Source of the DNA: Arthrobacter alpinus
GTDB taxonomy: Bacteria; Actinomycetota; Actinomycetes; Actinomycetales; Micrococcaceae
Direction of reading: 5' to 3'
DNA: 64,000 nucleotides
NCBI RefSeq assembly: GCF_001445575.1
Contig: NZ_CP013200.1
Span: 1,116,001-1,180,000, forward strand
Position 1 is the first letter of the stretch. Every line of letters starts with the position of its first letter. This document shows positions 8,727 to 16,721 of the stretch, piece by piece. The notes beneath the pieces are model-generated. The model worked only from the letters and a program-made list of their open reading frames with translations. It was not told the DNA's origin and searched no databases. The translations under genes were made by a program, and so were the position numbers.

Positions 8727-8792
8727 ATGCCGCCGCTACTGGTGATTGCCGCCCTTGGAACGGCGGCAATCACCAGTAGCGGCGGCATTTTT
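8727..8792 (+). terminator. Long hairpin with T-run, copy 1 of a repeated element
   Basis: Perfect 27-bp arms (8727-8753 and 8762-8788), loop CTTGGAAC, then TTTTT. It should end transcription from murB. A second copy with the loop in the opposite orientation lies at 9933-9998. Confidence 0.85.
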
Positions 8793-8894
8793 GGTGGGGC
8801 GCTGAGGGGTGCGGCTCTGAAGTTCGAAGTCGGCTTATCCACAGGTGCGAAATTGCCCCTTTTGAGTTGGCGTTTGGGGTGCAAGGCTTGGCAC

Positions 8895-9902
8895 ATGAAT
8901 AATCCGCGACTGATTTTGCCCGCTGACTTGCGGCTTATTGGACAAGATCCAACGGTGCTGGTCAGACGCTGCAACAAGGGTGAGCTGGTGCGTGTCAGGC
9001 GCGGGGCCTACACAAAATCCACAGATTGGAACGAACTGGGTCTCCTGTCCCGATACGGACTACAAGCTGCGGCCTTTCAAGCGTTGACACCGCGCCAGCC
9101 GGTATTCACCCATGCATCCGCAGCGCTGCTGTGGGGGTTGTGGATTGTGGGAGTGCCGAGAAGGCTTCACGTTGTCACTGACGTGGTGACAAGCGGGCGC
9201 AGTAAGAATGGCGTGATCCGGCATGTTGGATCGTTGGAGCAGAACACGGTGCGCTGCGGGCCGTTTCTGCTGACCAACAAGGCCGTGACAACCATGGCGC
9301 TGATCAAGGAGCTCTCGTTTCCATATGCCGTTGCTGTCTGCGATTCGGCGCTCCGCAACCCCGACGACAGGCAGGCCGTCAATCAATTTGCGGTGGCAGA
9401 TACTGTACGCACAGCTCATCAGCCATTGTGGGTGACGGATGGCCCGCAGGGTCCGGCTGTGCCGGTGGGGGATCTCCTGAACGCCGCAGAGCATCTTGCC
9501 AGCAGGGCGGCACGGGAGAGAACACTCGCCGTCATCAACTTCGCTTCTGCATTGTCAGGCTCTGCCGGGGAATCCATCAGCCGTGCGAAAATGCACCAAC
9601 TGGGATTTCCGGCACCAGTGTTGCAGAAGCAGTACACCTTGCGGGACGGCAGCGATGCTTCGGTTGATTTCTGGTTCAAGGAACAGAACCTGGCCGGAGA
9701 GTTTGATGGCAAGACCAAGTACCTGCGCGCCGATTGGGGCGGTGGCTCCATGGAAGAGCGGTTGTGGAAGGAGAAACGCCGCGAGGACGACATCCGTGGC
9801 CAGGGCGTTGGGTTTGTGCGCTGGACGTGGCACGAACTGCGAAACCGGGAGCAGTTTGCAGCGCTGCTTCGCAGGGCGGGCCTGCCACAGGATGGCAGCT
9901 AA
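8895..9902 (+). CDS. AbiEi-like winged-helix protein with a DUF559/Vsr-like C-terminus
   Basis: 335 residues. The N-terminal ~55 residues (LVRRCNKGELVRVRRGAY) resemble the AbiEi-type antitoxin winged helix. The last ~80 residues hold DASVDFWF, LAGEFDGKTKYL, a Lys/Arg/Glu-rich EERLWKEKRREDDIR helix and FVRWTWHEL, which looks like the small PD-(D/E)XK nuclease fold of DUF559/Vsr proteins. Such two-part proteins are common in Micrococcales and have no proven role. No AbiEii-like toxin is next to it, so it is not an ordinary AbiE pair. It stands alone between two copies of the same hairpin. Start at ATG 8895. Confidence 0.65.
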   Translation: MNNPRLILPADLRLIGQDPTVLVRRCNKGELVRVRRGAYTKSTDWNELGLLSRYGLQAAAFQALTPRQPVFTHASAALLWGLWIVGVPRRLHVVTDVVTSGRSKNGVIRHVGSLEQNTVRCGPFLLTNKAVTTMALIKELSFPYAVAVCDSALRNPDDRQAVNQFAVADTVRTAHQPLWVTDGPQGPAVPVGDLLNAAEHLASRAARERTLAVINFASALSGSAGESISRAKMHQLGFPAPVLQKQYTLRDGSDASVDFWFKEQNLAGEFDGKTKYLRADWGGGSMEERLWKEKRREDDIRGQGVGFVRWTWHELRNREQFAALLRRAGLPQDGS

Positions 9903-9932
9903 TCAGGGGTTGATCCCGGCCGGTTCGGGCCC

Positions 9933-9998
9933 ATGCCGCCGCTACTGGTGATTGCCGCCGTTCCAAGGGCGGCAATCACCAGTATCGGCGGCATTTTT
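9933..9998 (+). terminator. Long hairpin with T-run, copy 2
   Basis: Arms 9933-9959 and 9968-9994 have the same sequence as copy 1 with one mismatch (G to T in the right arm). The loop GTTCCAAG is the reverse complement of copy 1's loop, and the TTTTT follows as before. It ends the AbiEi-like gene's transcript. Confidence 0.85.
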
Positions 9999-10015
9999 GT
10001 CTCGGAGGCACTGCA

Positions 10016-10033
10016 CCCCTACCCGGGTAGGGG
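10016..10033. promoter_or_regulatory. Perfect 18-bp palindrome upstream of the desaturase gene
   Basis: CCCCTACCCGGGTAGGGG, fully self-complementary without a loop, lies 120 bases before the desaturase start and just after the hairpin. It looks like a dimeric regulator site; the protein is unknown. Confidence 0.5.
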
Positions 10034-10153
10034 GTTAAGACGGCTCCCGGGTGTGATGTGCGCCGCCACGGATATTCGTAGTGTTAATGGAAAGATTCAG
10101 ATTTTTCTATTACCTGGTGCTTCCTTCGCAGGCGGGCCAAGACGAGGAGCCTC

Positions 10154-11281
10154 ATGTCGTCGGCAACACTTGATACCCCGGATGTACTGGACGAAGAAGC
10201 AGTGCTGACCAAGCCTGCCCGGAAGCGTCCTGCCCGAGATCGGCACGTCACTGATTTCATTGCGTTGACCGAGCAGGTCCGCGCCGCTGGCTACATGGAA
10301 CGCGACATCAAGTGGTATGTGTTGCGCATCATTCGTCAGAGCATCGGCTACCTGGCCGTCTTTGCACTCTTCCTGACGCTGGGCCAGAGCTGGTGGCAGA
10401 TGGTCACGGCGGTGCTGTTTGCCTTCATGTGCACTCAGACTGCGTTTATCTCGCACGACGCCGCACACCGCCAGGTGTTCGCCTCGGCGAAGAAGAACGC
10501 GTGGCTGGCCCGTATTTCCGGAAACTTGTTTGTGGGCCTGAGCTACGGCTGGTGGATGAACAAGCACGGCAAGCACCACCTGAACCCAAACAAGATCGGC
10601 GTGGATGGTGACATCGATCCCGGCGCGCTCGTGTTTGACCCCGAGAATGCTGCCAAGCGAACAGGCTTTGCCAAATGGTTTGCCCGCCGCCAGGGTGCCT
10701 TCTTCTTCCCGCTGCTGACTCTGGCTGCATTGGACCTGCACATTGCCGCCGTGAAGCGCGTGCTGGACCGCAAGCAGATTGTGCCGGAACGTGGGGCTGA
10801 GATTGCCTTGCTGGTTGTCCGTTTGGTCTTGCTCCCCGCCTTCACTGTCTGGTTCCTGGGTTGGGGCATTGGCCTGGCCTTCGTGGCCGTGCAGATCATG
10901 GGCCTCGGCCTGTACATGGGTTGCGCCTTCGCCCCGAACCACAAGGGCATGCCGCTGGTTCCCAAGGACGTCAAGATTGACTTCATGCGTCGCCAGACCC
11001 TCATGAGCCGCAACATCTCCGGCGGCTGGTGGGTTGACGTTGGCATGGGTGGCTTGAACTACCAGATCGAACACCACTTGTTCCCCACCATGTCCTCCAA
11101 GAACCTCAAGGCCGTTCAGCCGATGGTCCGCGAATACTGCGCCGAGCGCAACATCACGTACACGGAAACCACGCTGGGACAGTCGTACATGATCGTCATG
11201 CGTTACCTGAATAAGGTAGGTCTGGGCCAGCGCGATCCGTTCGAGTGCCCCATCACAGCAAGCATGCGCACCGCCCGCTAA
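10154..11281 (+). CDS. Membrane fatty acid desaturase (acyl-lipid/acyl-CoA type)
   Basis: 375 residues. The three di-iron histidine boxes of membrane desaturases are present: HDAAH (101-105), HGKHH (138-142) and QIEHH (304-308), separated by hydrophobic helices. The QIEHH form is typical of DesA3/linoleoyl-CoA-desaturase-like enzymes, which place a double bond in an acyl chain using O2 and electrons from a reductase. Start ATG 10154 has a good GAGGAG ribosome site. The gene is monocistronic. A role in membrane fluidity, for instance in the cold, is inference; a palindrome at 10016 may regulate it. Confidence 0.9.
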   Translation: MSSATLDTPDVLDEEAVLTKPARKRPARDRHVTDFIALTEQVRAAGYMERDIKWYVLRIIRQSIGYLAVFALFLTLGQSWWQMVTAVLFAFMCTQTAFISHDAAHRQVFASAKKNAWLARISGNLFVGLSYGWWMNKHGKHHLNPNKIGVDGDIDPGALVFDPENAAKRTGFAKWFARRQGAFFFPLLTLAALDLHIAAVKRVLDRKQIVPERGAEIALLVVRLVLLPAFTVWFLGWGIGLAFVAVQIMGLGLYMGCAFAPNHKGMPLVPKDVKIDFMRRQTLMSRNISGGWWVDVGMGGLNYQIEHHLFPTMSSKNLKAVQPMVREYCAERNITYTETTLGQSYMIVMRYLNKVGLGQRDPFECPITASMRTAR

Positions 11282-11398
11282 CGGCACCCGCTTCGCTTAT
11301 GCACCGGACTGGTATCCAGTTTGGCGCCAGTGAAGCAGCTGCGCCGGGTTCGGAAGCAGTTTGACGCATACCGTACGGTGTCCGCATAGAGTGAGTGC

Positions 11399-12601
11399 AT
11401 GAGCGTCAAACTCACCCCGCCCACACTTGCCAGACTGCGTCTTGCTGCACAAGGAATCCTGCCAACGTCCACAAGTCCCGCACAGGGGCCGGTGGACGTT
11501 GTGCGTTCATTGACGGCACTGCAGGGCCAAGACTTCCCGGGCGCTCTGTGGTCCATCGGTCTGCGGAGCCCCGGAAGTACCCGTGCCGACATCGAAGCAG
11601 CCTTTAATCGCGGTGAACTGGTGCGTTCGTGGCCCATGCGCGGCACCCTACATGTCACCACGGCCGAGGATCTTGGCTGGATTCAGGCACTCACCCGTGA
11701 GCGGATGATCGCCAGTTTGGCCGCCCGTCACCGTGAGCTGGGAATTACGACCCCGGACGTAGAGAAGGCACGCGAGCTCGCCGTTGCGCTCTTGGACAAG
11801 TCGGGCGGGGACCAGCCCGTCGGGAGAGTGTCCCGGGAGGCGCTGCTGGCCACCTTTGAGCAGGCCGGGCAGATGACTAAAGCACAACGGGGGATCCATT
11901 TGATCTTCATGATGTGCCTACAGGGGACCCTAGTGCAAGGCCCCATGAACAGCCACGCTGGCAAGGGCAACACCCAGTTCTTTGTCCGCAGCGAGACATG
12001 GATCAAGAACCCGCGCGTGTTGGATCGAGACCAAGCCTTGGCAGAGCTGGCCCTGCGCTACTTCCGCAGCCACGGACCGGCAACCATCAAGGACTTCCAA
12101 TGGTGGACCAAGCTGACGCTCAAGGACATCAATAGAGGGATGGCACAGCTGGGGGACCAGCTGGTAACGATCGACTGCAACGGTGTCAGCTATTACCTGG
12201 CTCCGGAGACGGCGGCGTTGCTCGGGGCAGGTATAGAAACCCGGGACGGTGCAGAAAAGGCAGGCAGTGCAGAGCCACGGACACTGCCCGGGGCCAGATC
12301 AGTGATTCTGCTACCTGGCTTCGACGAATATCTGCTGGGATACACGGACCGTGGGGCCGCACTGGCCCCGCACCACGCGCCGCTGACGGTGCCCGGCAAC
12401 AACGGGATGTTCAAGGCCACCGTTGTGCTCGGCGGACAAGTGGCTGGCACGTGGCGCAAAGCCCAAGGGGCGGCCGAGAAGCAAAGGCAACTGGCCGGCG
12501 TCGTGCTTCCGGAATTTTTTGGGGAGATCAGGCCAGCACAAGCGAAGGCTCTGGAAAAACAAGCCGCACGCTATGCCGCGTACCTAAATACGCGTACTTA
12601 A
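11399..12601 (+). CDS. Winged-helix protein of the AlkZ (HTH_42) DNA glycosylase-like family
   Basis: 400 residues. The N-terminal pattern LTALQGQDFPGALWSIGLR, the SWPMRGTLHVTTAEDL segment and the C-terminal GFDEYLLGYTDR are the signatures of the HTH_42 family, whose studied member AlkZ unhooks bulky alkyl adducts and crosslinks from DNA using a Q-x-Q pair. Here Q42-G-Q44 is conserved. In antibiotic producers these genes protect against the cell's own genotoxin; no such pathway is in the window, so a general alkylation-repair role is more likely. It runs on its own, after a 117-base gap. Confidence 0.85.
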   Translation: MSVKLTPPTLARLRLAAQGILPTSTSPAQGPVDVVRSLTALQGQDFPGALWSIGLRSPGSTRADIEAAFNRGELVRSWPMRGTLHVTTAEDLGWIQALTRERMIASLAARHRELGITTPDVEKARELAVALLDKSGGDQPVGRVSREALLATFEQAGQMTKAQRGIHLIFMMCLQGTLVQGPMNSHAGKGNTQFFVRSETWIKNPRVLDRDQALAELALRYFRSHGPATIKDFQWWTKLTLKDINRGMAQLGDQLVTIDCNGVSYYLAPETAALLGAGIETRDGAEKAGSAEPRTLPGARSVILLPGFDEYLLGYTDRGAALAPHHAPLTVPGNNGMFKATVVLGGQVAGTWRKAQGAAEKQRQLAGVVLPEFFGEIRPAQAKALEKQAARYAAYLNTRT

Positions 12602-12605
12602 ATAA

Positions 12606-12645
12606 CTGACCCGCAGAGTGCGCCAAAGCGTTCCCTGCGGGTCAG
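12606..12645. terminator. Hairpin between convergent genes
   Basis: Arms CTGACCCGCAG (12606-12616) and its complement (12635-12645) lie between the AlkZ-like gene and asd. There is no long T-run, so efficiency is uncertain. Confidence 0.6.
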
Positions 12646-12657
12646 TGTGTCGGCGGG

Positions 12658-13791
12658 TTAGAGCGTGCCGACGGCAATCTTGAGCATGCGGCGCAGCGGC
12701 TCGGCGGCGCCCCAGAGGAGCTGATCGCCCACCGTGAAGGCGCTGATGTACTCAGGGCCCATCTCCATCTTGCGGATACGGCCCACGGGAACCTCCAGCG
12801 TGCCGGAGGCGGCCACGGGGGTCAGGTCAGCCATGGAGGCTTCCTTGGTGTTGGGAACCACCTTGGCCCACTCGTTGTCGTTGGCCAGCAGGGACTCGAT
12901 CTCGGCCACTGACAGGTCCTCGCGCAGTTTGAGCGTGAGTGCCTGAGAGTGGGAGCGCATGGCGCCAATGCGCACGCACAGCCCGTCCATAATGATCTTG
13001 TTCTCGGCGGTGGTGCCTAGGATCTTGTTGGTTTCAACCCCGGCTTTCCATTCTTCCTTGGACTGGCCGTTGCCCATGTCGGCGTCAATCCAGGGAATCA
13101 GTGACCCTGCCAGCGGCACGCCAAACTGGGATGAATCGATGCCTTCGCGCTGGTGGGCCAGGACCTTGCGGTCAATTTCCAGGATGGCCGACGCCGGGTT
13201 GTCCAGTTCGCTGGATACCTCGGAGTTGAGCGTGCCGAACTGGTTGAGGAGCTCGCGCATGTGGCGGGCGCCGCCACCGGAGGCGGCCTGGTAGGTCATG
13301 GACGTGCCCCACTCGACGAGGCCGTTCTTGAACAGTCCGCCCAGACCCATGAGCATGCAGGAAACGGTGCAGTTGCCGCCCACGTAATCGCGAACGCCGG
13401 ATGCCAGACCGGCATCGATGACGGCACGGTTGATGGGGTCCAGCACAATGATGGAATCGTTGTTCATGCGCAGCGTGGAGGCCGCGTCCATCCAGAGGCC
13501 GTCCCAGCCGCGGTTGCGCAGCTCGGTGTGTACACGGGAGGTGTAGTCCCCGCCTTGGGCGGTGACAATAATGGGAAGTTTGGCCAACGTATCAATATCA
13601 AAGGCATCTTCAAGCTTGCCGGTGTCGCCGCCGGTAATCGCCGGGGCATTGCCGCCGGCGTTCGAGGTGGAGAAGAAGACGGGGTTGATATCGCCGAAGT
13701 CGCCTTCGTCCTGCATGCGCTGCACCAGGACGGAACCGACCATGCCGCGCCAGCCAACCAGGCCGACGGAAGGAACACTGTTATTGGTCAT
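12658..13791 (-). CDS. asd: Aspartate-semialdehyde dehydrogenase
   Basis: 377 residues. Asd reduces aspartyl phosphate to aspartate semialdehyde with NADPH, the branch point to lysine/diaminopimelate, threonine and methionine. The N-terminal [17 protein letters not shown] is the nucleotide-binding turn, and the catalytic cysteine is C141 in GGNCTVS. The sequence type is the one described from E. coli and other Gram-negatives rather than the shorter form usual in actinobacteria, and no aspartokinase gene is adjacent. Start ATG 13791. It is followed at its 3' end by a hairpin shared with the convergent gene. Confidence 0.95.
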   Translation of the reverse strand: MTNNSVPSVGLVGWRGMVGSVLVQRMQDEGDFGDINPVFFSTSNAGGNAPAITGGDTGKLEDAFDIDTLAKLPIIVTAQGGDYTSRVHTELRNRGWDGLWMDAASTLRMNNDSIIVLDPINRAVIDAGLASGVRDYVGGNCTVSCMLMGLGGLFKNGLVEWGTSMTYQAASGGGARHMRELLNQFGTLNSEVSSELDNPASAILEIDRKVLAHQREGIDSSQFGVPLAGSLIPWIDADMGNGQSKEEWKAGVETNKILGTTAENKIIMDGLCVRIGAMRSHSQALTLKLREDLSVAEIESLLANDNEWAKVVPNTKEASMADLTPVAASGTLEVPVGRIRKMEMGPEYISAFTVGDQLLWGAAEPLRRMLKIAVGTL

Positions 13792-13917
13792 GCCTCAAGT
13801 TTACGGTGGAGGGGCAAACTGGCAGCAAATCCGTGTCATCTGATGAACACGTACGACGGCGTTTCGCACCTTTTGCGGGAAAGCTTCGCCGTGTGTGGGG
13901 CACGTTTTGCGGCGGGA

Positions 13918-14421
13918 TCAGCGGGTGTAGTTTCCCGGCCGGGGGTTCTCGGCAAGCATGGGCGTCCCAGACGGGGTGGGCAAACCCCTTTGACGGCGCA
14001 GGAGCGTGGCCTTGGCCTCGATGACCAGATAACGGCCAATGACCACAAGTATGAGCAGGGAGAGCCCGAACCCGAACCACAGGCCCCCGTGGACGCTTCC
14101 GGGATTCTCCCTGGCGCTGCCCAGCATTGCCAGGACCATAACGGCGTTGATAAACAACAGGGTTACTGTCAGTGCAGCCCAGCCCCAAACCGTTTGAATC
14201 ACCGGCCCCTGTCCACCGCGCCACACACCGTATTCCTCGGGCAGGTAGCTGACCAGCTCGCCGTTGTTGGCTCGGACGAGGAAACGTTTTTGGCCGCTGG
14301 CAACTGCTGCATCGTGCCACGCCATGGCTTGGGCGTCCCGCAGCTCCCGCTGTTCGTGCTTCTCGCGTTTTTCGCGCTGCTTCTGGTGCCAGCGCTGGTC
14401 CCGCTCAGCTTTGGATCTCAT
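13918..14421 (-). CDS. Two-TM membrane protein, YLPEEYGV family
   Basis: 167 residues from ATG 14421, which has a GAGGA ribosome site (ATG 14433 does not). A long basic/charged N-terminus with many Lys, Arg and Glu is followed by AVASGQKRFLVRANNGELVSYLPEEYGV, two membrane helices, then a basic RRQRGLP tail. The NGELVSYLPEEYGV motif and the RRQRGLPTP tail are shared with the proteins at 15784-16185 and 16264-16719. It is the last gene of a minus-strand run that begins with a WXG100 protein. No known family; a membrane immunity or accessory protein is my inference. Confidence 0.65.
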   Translation of the reverse strand: MRSKAERDQRWHQKQREKREKHEQRELRDAQAMAWHDAAVASGQKRFLVRANNGELVSYLPEEYGVWRGGQGPVIQTVWGWAALTVTLLFINAVMVLAMLGSARENPGSVHGGLWFGFGLSLLILVVIGRYLVIEAKATLLRRQRGLPTPSGTPMLAENPRPGNYTR

Positions 14422-14448
14422 TGATATCCTCATTCCTGCGAGTGTTCG

Positions 14449-14826
14449 TCAGTAGTCGATGTTCTTGGCCAGCTCTGGGTTCTCGCGTTCCCATTTCTCG
14501 CGGAGACGGGCGGTGCGGAACCCGATCCAGCTCAGGAAGAGCATGAAGGCGGCGGCCCCGAACATGACTGGCCCGCCCACAGGATATTCGCTGGCAACCA
14601 AGAACCAGACACCGCAGGCAAGGAACCCTAGTGCAAAGACGATGGGTATGGAGCTTTGGATCCGGATGTTCCTTGGCTTGAGCGGGGTTTGGGTTCCGTT
14701 GACGTACATGCCGCGCGTGTAGGCGTGCGGGCCGTATTGGCTCCGCATCCTTTTGCGGTCGCGAATCAGGTTGTTGGGGTGCGGTTCATACGGTTCGGAG
14801 GGTTGCTCCGGGGCCATGTGAGACAT
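14449..14826 (-). CDS. Small two-TM membrane protein, second subfamily of the array
   Basis: 125 residues from ATG 14826 with a GAGGA ribosome site. A Pro-rich start and SQYGPHAYTRGMYV lead into PLKPRNIRI, then two membrane helices and a basic, Glu-rich C-terminus. The QYGP..., TPL..RNIRI layout resembles the next protein (14895-15245; EYGP..., TPL.NPNAIRI), so these two form a second subfamily within the array. Function unknown; it lies in the run of small membrane proteins downstream of the WXG100 gene. Confidence 0.6.
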   Translation of the reverse strand: MSHMAPEQPSEPYEPHPNNLIRDRKRMRSQYGPHAYTRGMYVNGTQTPLKPRNIRIQSSIPIVFALGFLACGVWFLVASEYPVGGPVMFGAAAFMLFLSWIGFRTARLREKWERENPELAKNIDY

Positions 14827-14894
14827 GGATTCCTCATAGGTAGTAACGAATTCTCAGGGGTGGCATACGGCGTTGCCTGCTGATGAAATCGGGA

Positions 14895-15245
14895 TCACCA
14901 GTCTTTGCGGGGCACACCCTTGGCGATGAGCCATTTTTGCCGGCGGTTGGCAATGATGAAGGCCCAGACGCCTGCCGTGGCGGCTCCCAAAAAGAGCAGC
15001 CCTGCGTAGAGGGACCCGGGCATGGCGAAGCCAGACAGCGTGGCCGGGTAGATCGGCACGCAGGCAATGACGAACAGGACAACGCCCAGAATACGGATGG
15101 CGTTGGGATTCTGCAGCGGTGTTTTTGCATGGAACGTGTAGTCCGACGGGACTCCACCCGGCCCGTATTCGTCCCGGTACTGGTTTACGTTGAACGGACT
15201 TGGATCGTAGTTCGGGCCATTCGGCCCCGGTGTTCGGTGGGTCAT
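14895..15245 (-). CDS. Small two-TM membrane protein, second subfamily of the array
   Basis: 116 residues. A Pro/Asn/Tyr-rich N-terminus (PSPFNVNQYRDEYGPGG) leads to TPLQNPNAIRI, then two helices and a basic RRQKWLIAKGVPRKDW end. It is related in layout to the protein at 14449-14826. Ribosome site GAGGGA lies about 12 bases upstream of the start, a long spacing. Function unknown. Confidence 0.6.
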   Translation of the reverse strand: MTHRTPGPNGPNYDPSPFNVNQYRDEYGPGGVPSDYTFHAKTPLQNPNAIRILGVVLFVIACVPIYPATLSGFAMPGSLYAGLLFLGAATAGVWAFIIANRRQKWLIAKGVPRKDW

Positions 15246-15303
15246 GACTTGCTTTGCTTCCCTCGAGGTGTTGATCGGATCATTAGTGGCAACCGCGACA
15301 CCG

Positions 15304-15731
15304 CTATTCCGGCCGGATCAGCGTAATGCCGCGGGCTTTACGGAGTTTCTCCGCCTTGTGCTCGCGGGCAAAGTACACCCAGCTCCATGGAACAAACATT
15401 CCAGCCAGGAGCAGGGGACGGTGTTCTTCAAAGCTTCCTGCGGCCCTGCCTGAACCCAATGGATGATGAACATGACCCAAACGGCACCATTGATGGCTGT
15501 CAGTAGCAGCGAGATTGCCAGCAGGCCGCCTGCGCTGTTCACGGGCTTTACTGAACTTCCCACTGAACCCTTGTAAACACCGTATTCTTCAACCGTCAGG
15601 CCTTGGCGGAAGGCCTCGCGTTCCACCTCGGACTTGTAGAAGCCTTTTCGCCGTTCCCGGTCGGAGCAGTAGATGGCGTCGCCGGGCTGGGCGGCGTGGG
15701 CGCCCTCAGGCTTTGGTGGCTTCCTGCTCAC
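15304..15731 (-). pseudogene. Membrane protein of the array, frameshifted near its C-terminus
   Basis: Likely start GTG 15731, since the frame further upstream overlaps the neighbouring gene. The N-terminal part has RQGLTVEEYGVYKGS, an EYGV motif like the paralogues, and one helix. After EALKNTVP the frame fails at G-run 15414-15417; one extra base gives LLLAGMFVPWSWVYFA and a basic tail KLRKARGITLIRPE ending at 15304, which matches the second helix and basic tail of its paralogues. About 142 residues when repaired. Either a base-calling error or a decaying copy. Confidence 0.65.
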
Positions 15732-15783
15732 GGCAGCATCTTCTCCAATCAGATCTTTGGGTGGGCTTTCTGGGTATGAAGCA

Positions 15784-16185
15784 CTATTCTGCCGGTGTGG
15801 GAAGGCCCCGCTGGCGCCGCAGGCGTGTGGCTTTAGCTTCCTTGACGAGGTTCCAGGTGGAGTAGGCAATCACCAATGTAAAGAAAGCCACGGTGAACCA
15901 CACAACCATAGGGACATTGTCATATCCCACATTGATGGCTTGGAAGACGAGGACCAAGAAGACCAATTCACCGGCGACCAGGATTCCATGTCCCCAGACG
16001 GTATAGATCTTGGGACCAAGACCGGTGCGCCCCACTCCATATTCCTCCGGAAGGTAGCTGACGAGTTCGCCGTTGGAGGCCCGCTTCAGGTAGCGTTTCT
16101 GGCCACTGGCGACCGCCTGCTCGTGCCAGGCCTTCGTCTGTTGGTCCTGCAACTGGCGCTGCGCGCCTTGCTCGTTGATGTTCAT
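15784..16185 (-). CDS. Two-TM membrane protein, YLPEEYGV family
   Basis: 133 residues from ATG 16185. It has a Gln-rich N-terminus, then AVASGQKRYLKRASNGELVSYLPEEYGV, two membrane helices and RLRRQRGLPTPAE at the end, nearly the same as the protein at 13918-14421. The conserved cytoplasmic segment and tail with different helices are what one expects of diversified paralogues. No characterised family is recognised. It lies in the array downstream of the WXG100 gene. Confidence 0.65.
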   Translation of the reverse strand: MNINEQGAQRQLQDQQTKAWHEQAVASGQKRYLKRASNGELVSYLPEEYGVGRTGLGPKIYTVWGHGILVAGELVFLVLVFQAINVGYDNVPMVVWFTVAFFTLVIAYSTWNLVKEAKATRLRRQRGLPTPAE

Positions 16186-16263
16186 TGGCTATCTCTTTAG
16201 GTTGAAATGCAGCCCTCTGGCGCTGTTGCAGGTTTCACTTGGATGCCAGTTGCGAGGAACCCG

Positions 16264-16719
16264 CTAGACGCCGTTTGGTGATCGGTCCCGGTTCCACTTG
16301 CTCTCAATTGTTTGAGAGGTTGGAGCTGGTAGGCCACGCTCGCGGCGCAAGCGCACCGCTGTTGCTTCTCGGCGGGCGCTGCGGATGAAATACCACGCCG
16401 TTGGAACAAAAAGCAGCGGCAGGATCCACAAGGCAACGGGAGGGCTTTCGCTTCTAGCAATGGCGGCGATCGCCACCCCAGCAGGTAATACCAGCCCAAT
16501 GATCGACATACAAGCGGCAAGAGTCCAATTGCCGCCAACGGATGTGAGGGAATTGCCGTGGGTCATGCGAGCAACCCCGTACTCCTCGGGCAGATAGCTG
16601 ACCAGTTCGCCGTTGACTGCGCGAACCAGCATACGTTCGGTTTGACCGGCTGCGACTGCTTGCTGATGCCAGAGCGTCGCAGCTGCATCCCTTGCACCTT
16701 TGTATGGGTCGTTTGGCAC
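16264..16719 (-). CDS. Two-TM membrane protein, YLPEEYGV family
   Basis: 151 residues from GTG 16719, two bases after the stop of the 218-residue gene, so translationally coupled to it. The N-terminus holds LWHQQAVAAGQTERMLVRAVNGELVSYLPEEYGV-like sequence (motif NGELVSYLPEEYGV), two hydrophobic helices follow, then RLRRERGLPAPT. It is the first and most closely coupled of the array of small membrane proteins. Function unknown; immunity or accessory protein for the WXG100 product is inference from position. Confidence 0.65.
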   Translation of the reverse strand: MPNDPYKGARDAAATLWHQQAVAAGQTERMLVRAVNGELVSYLPEEYGVARMTHGNSLTSVGGNWTLAACMSIIGLVLPAGVAIAAIARSESPPVALWILPLLFVPTAWYFIRSARREATAVRLRRERGLPAPTSQTIESKWNRDRSPNGV

Positions 16720-16721
16720 AG

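Noticed and set aside
8895..9902. Complete AbiE toxin-antitoxin pair
   Set aside because: No nucleotidyltransferase toxin gene is adjacent on either side.
10097..11287. 396-residue open frame opposite the desaturase
   Set aside because: Antisense shadow; the desaturase on the plus strand has clear histidine boxes and a ribosome site.
13153..14424. 423-residue open frame opposite asd and a membrane gene
   Set aside because: Covers two genes on the other strand; composition is that of a shadow.
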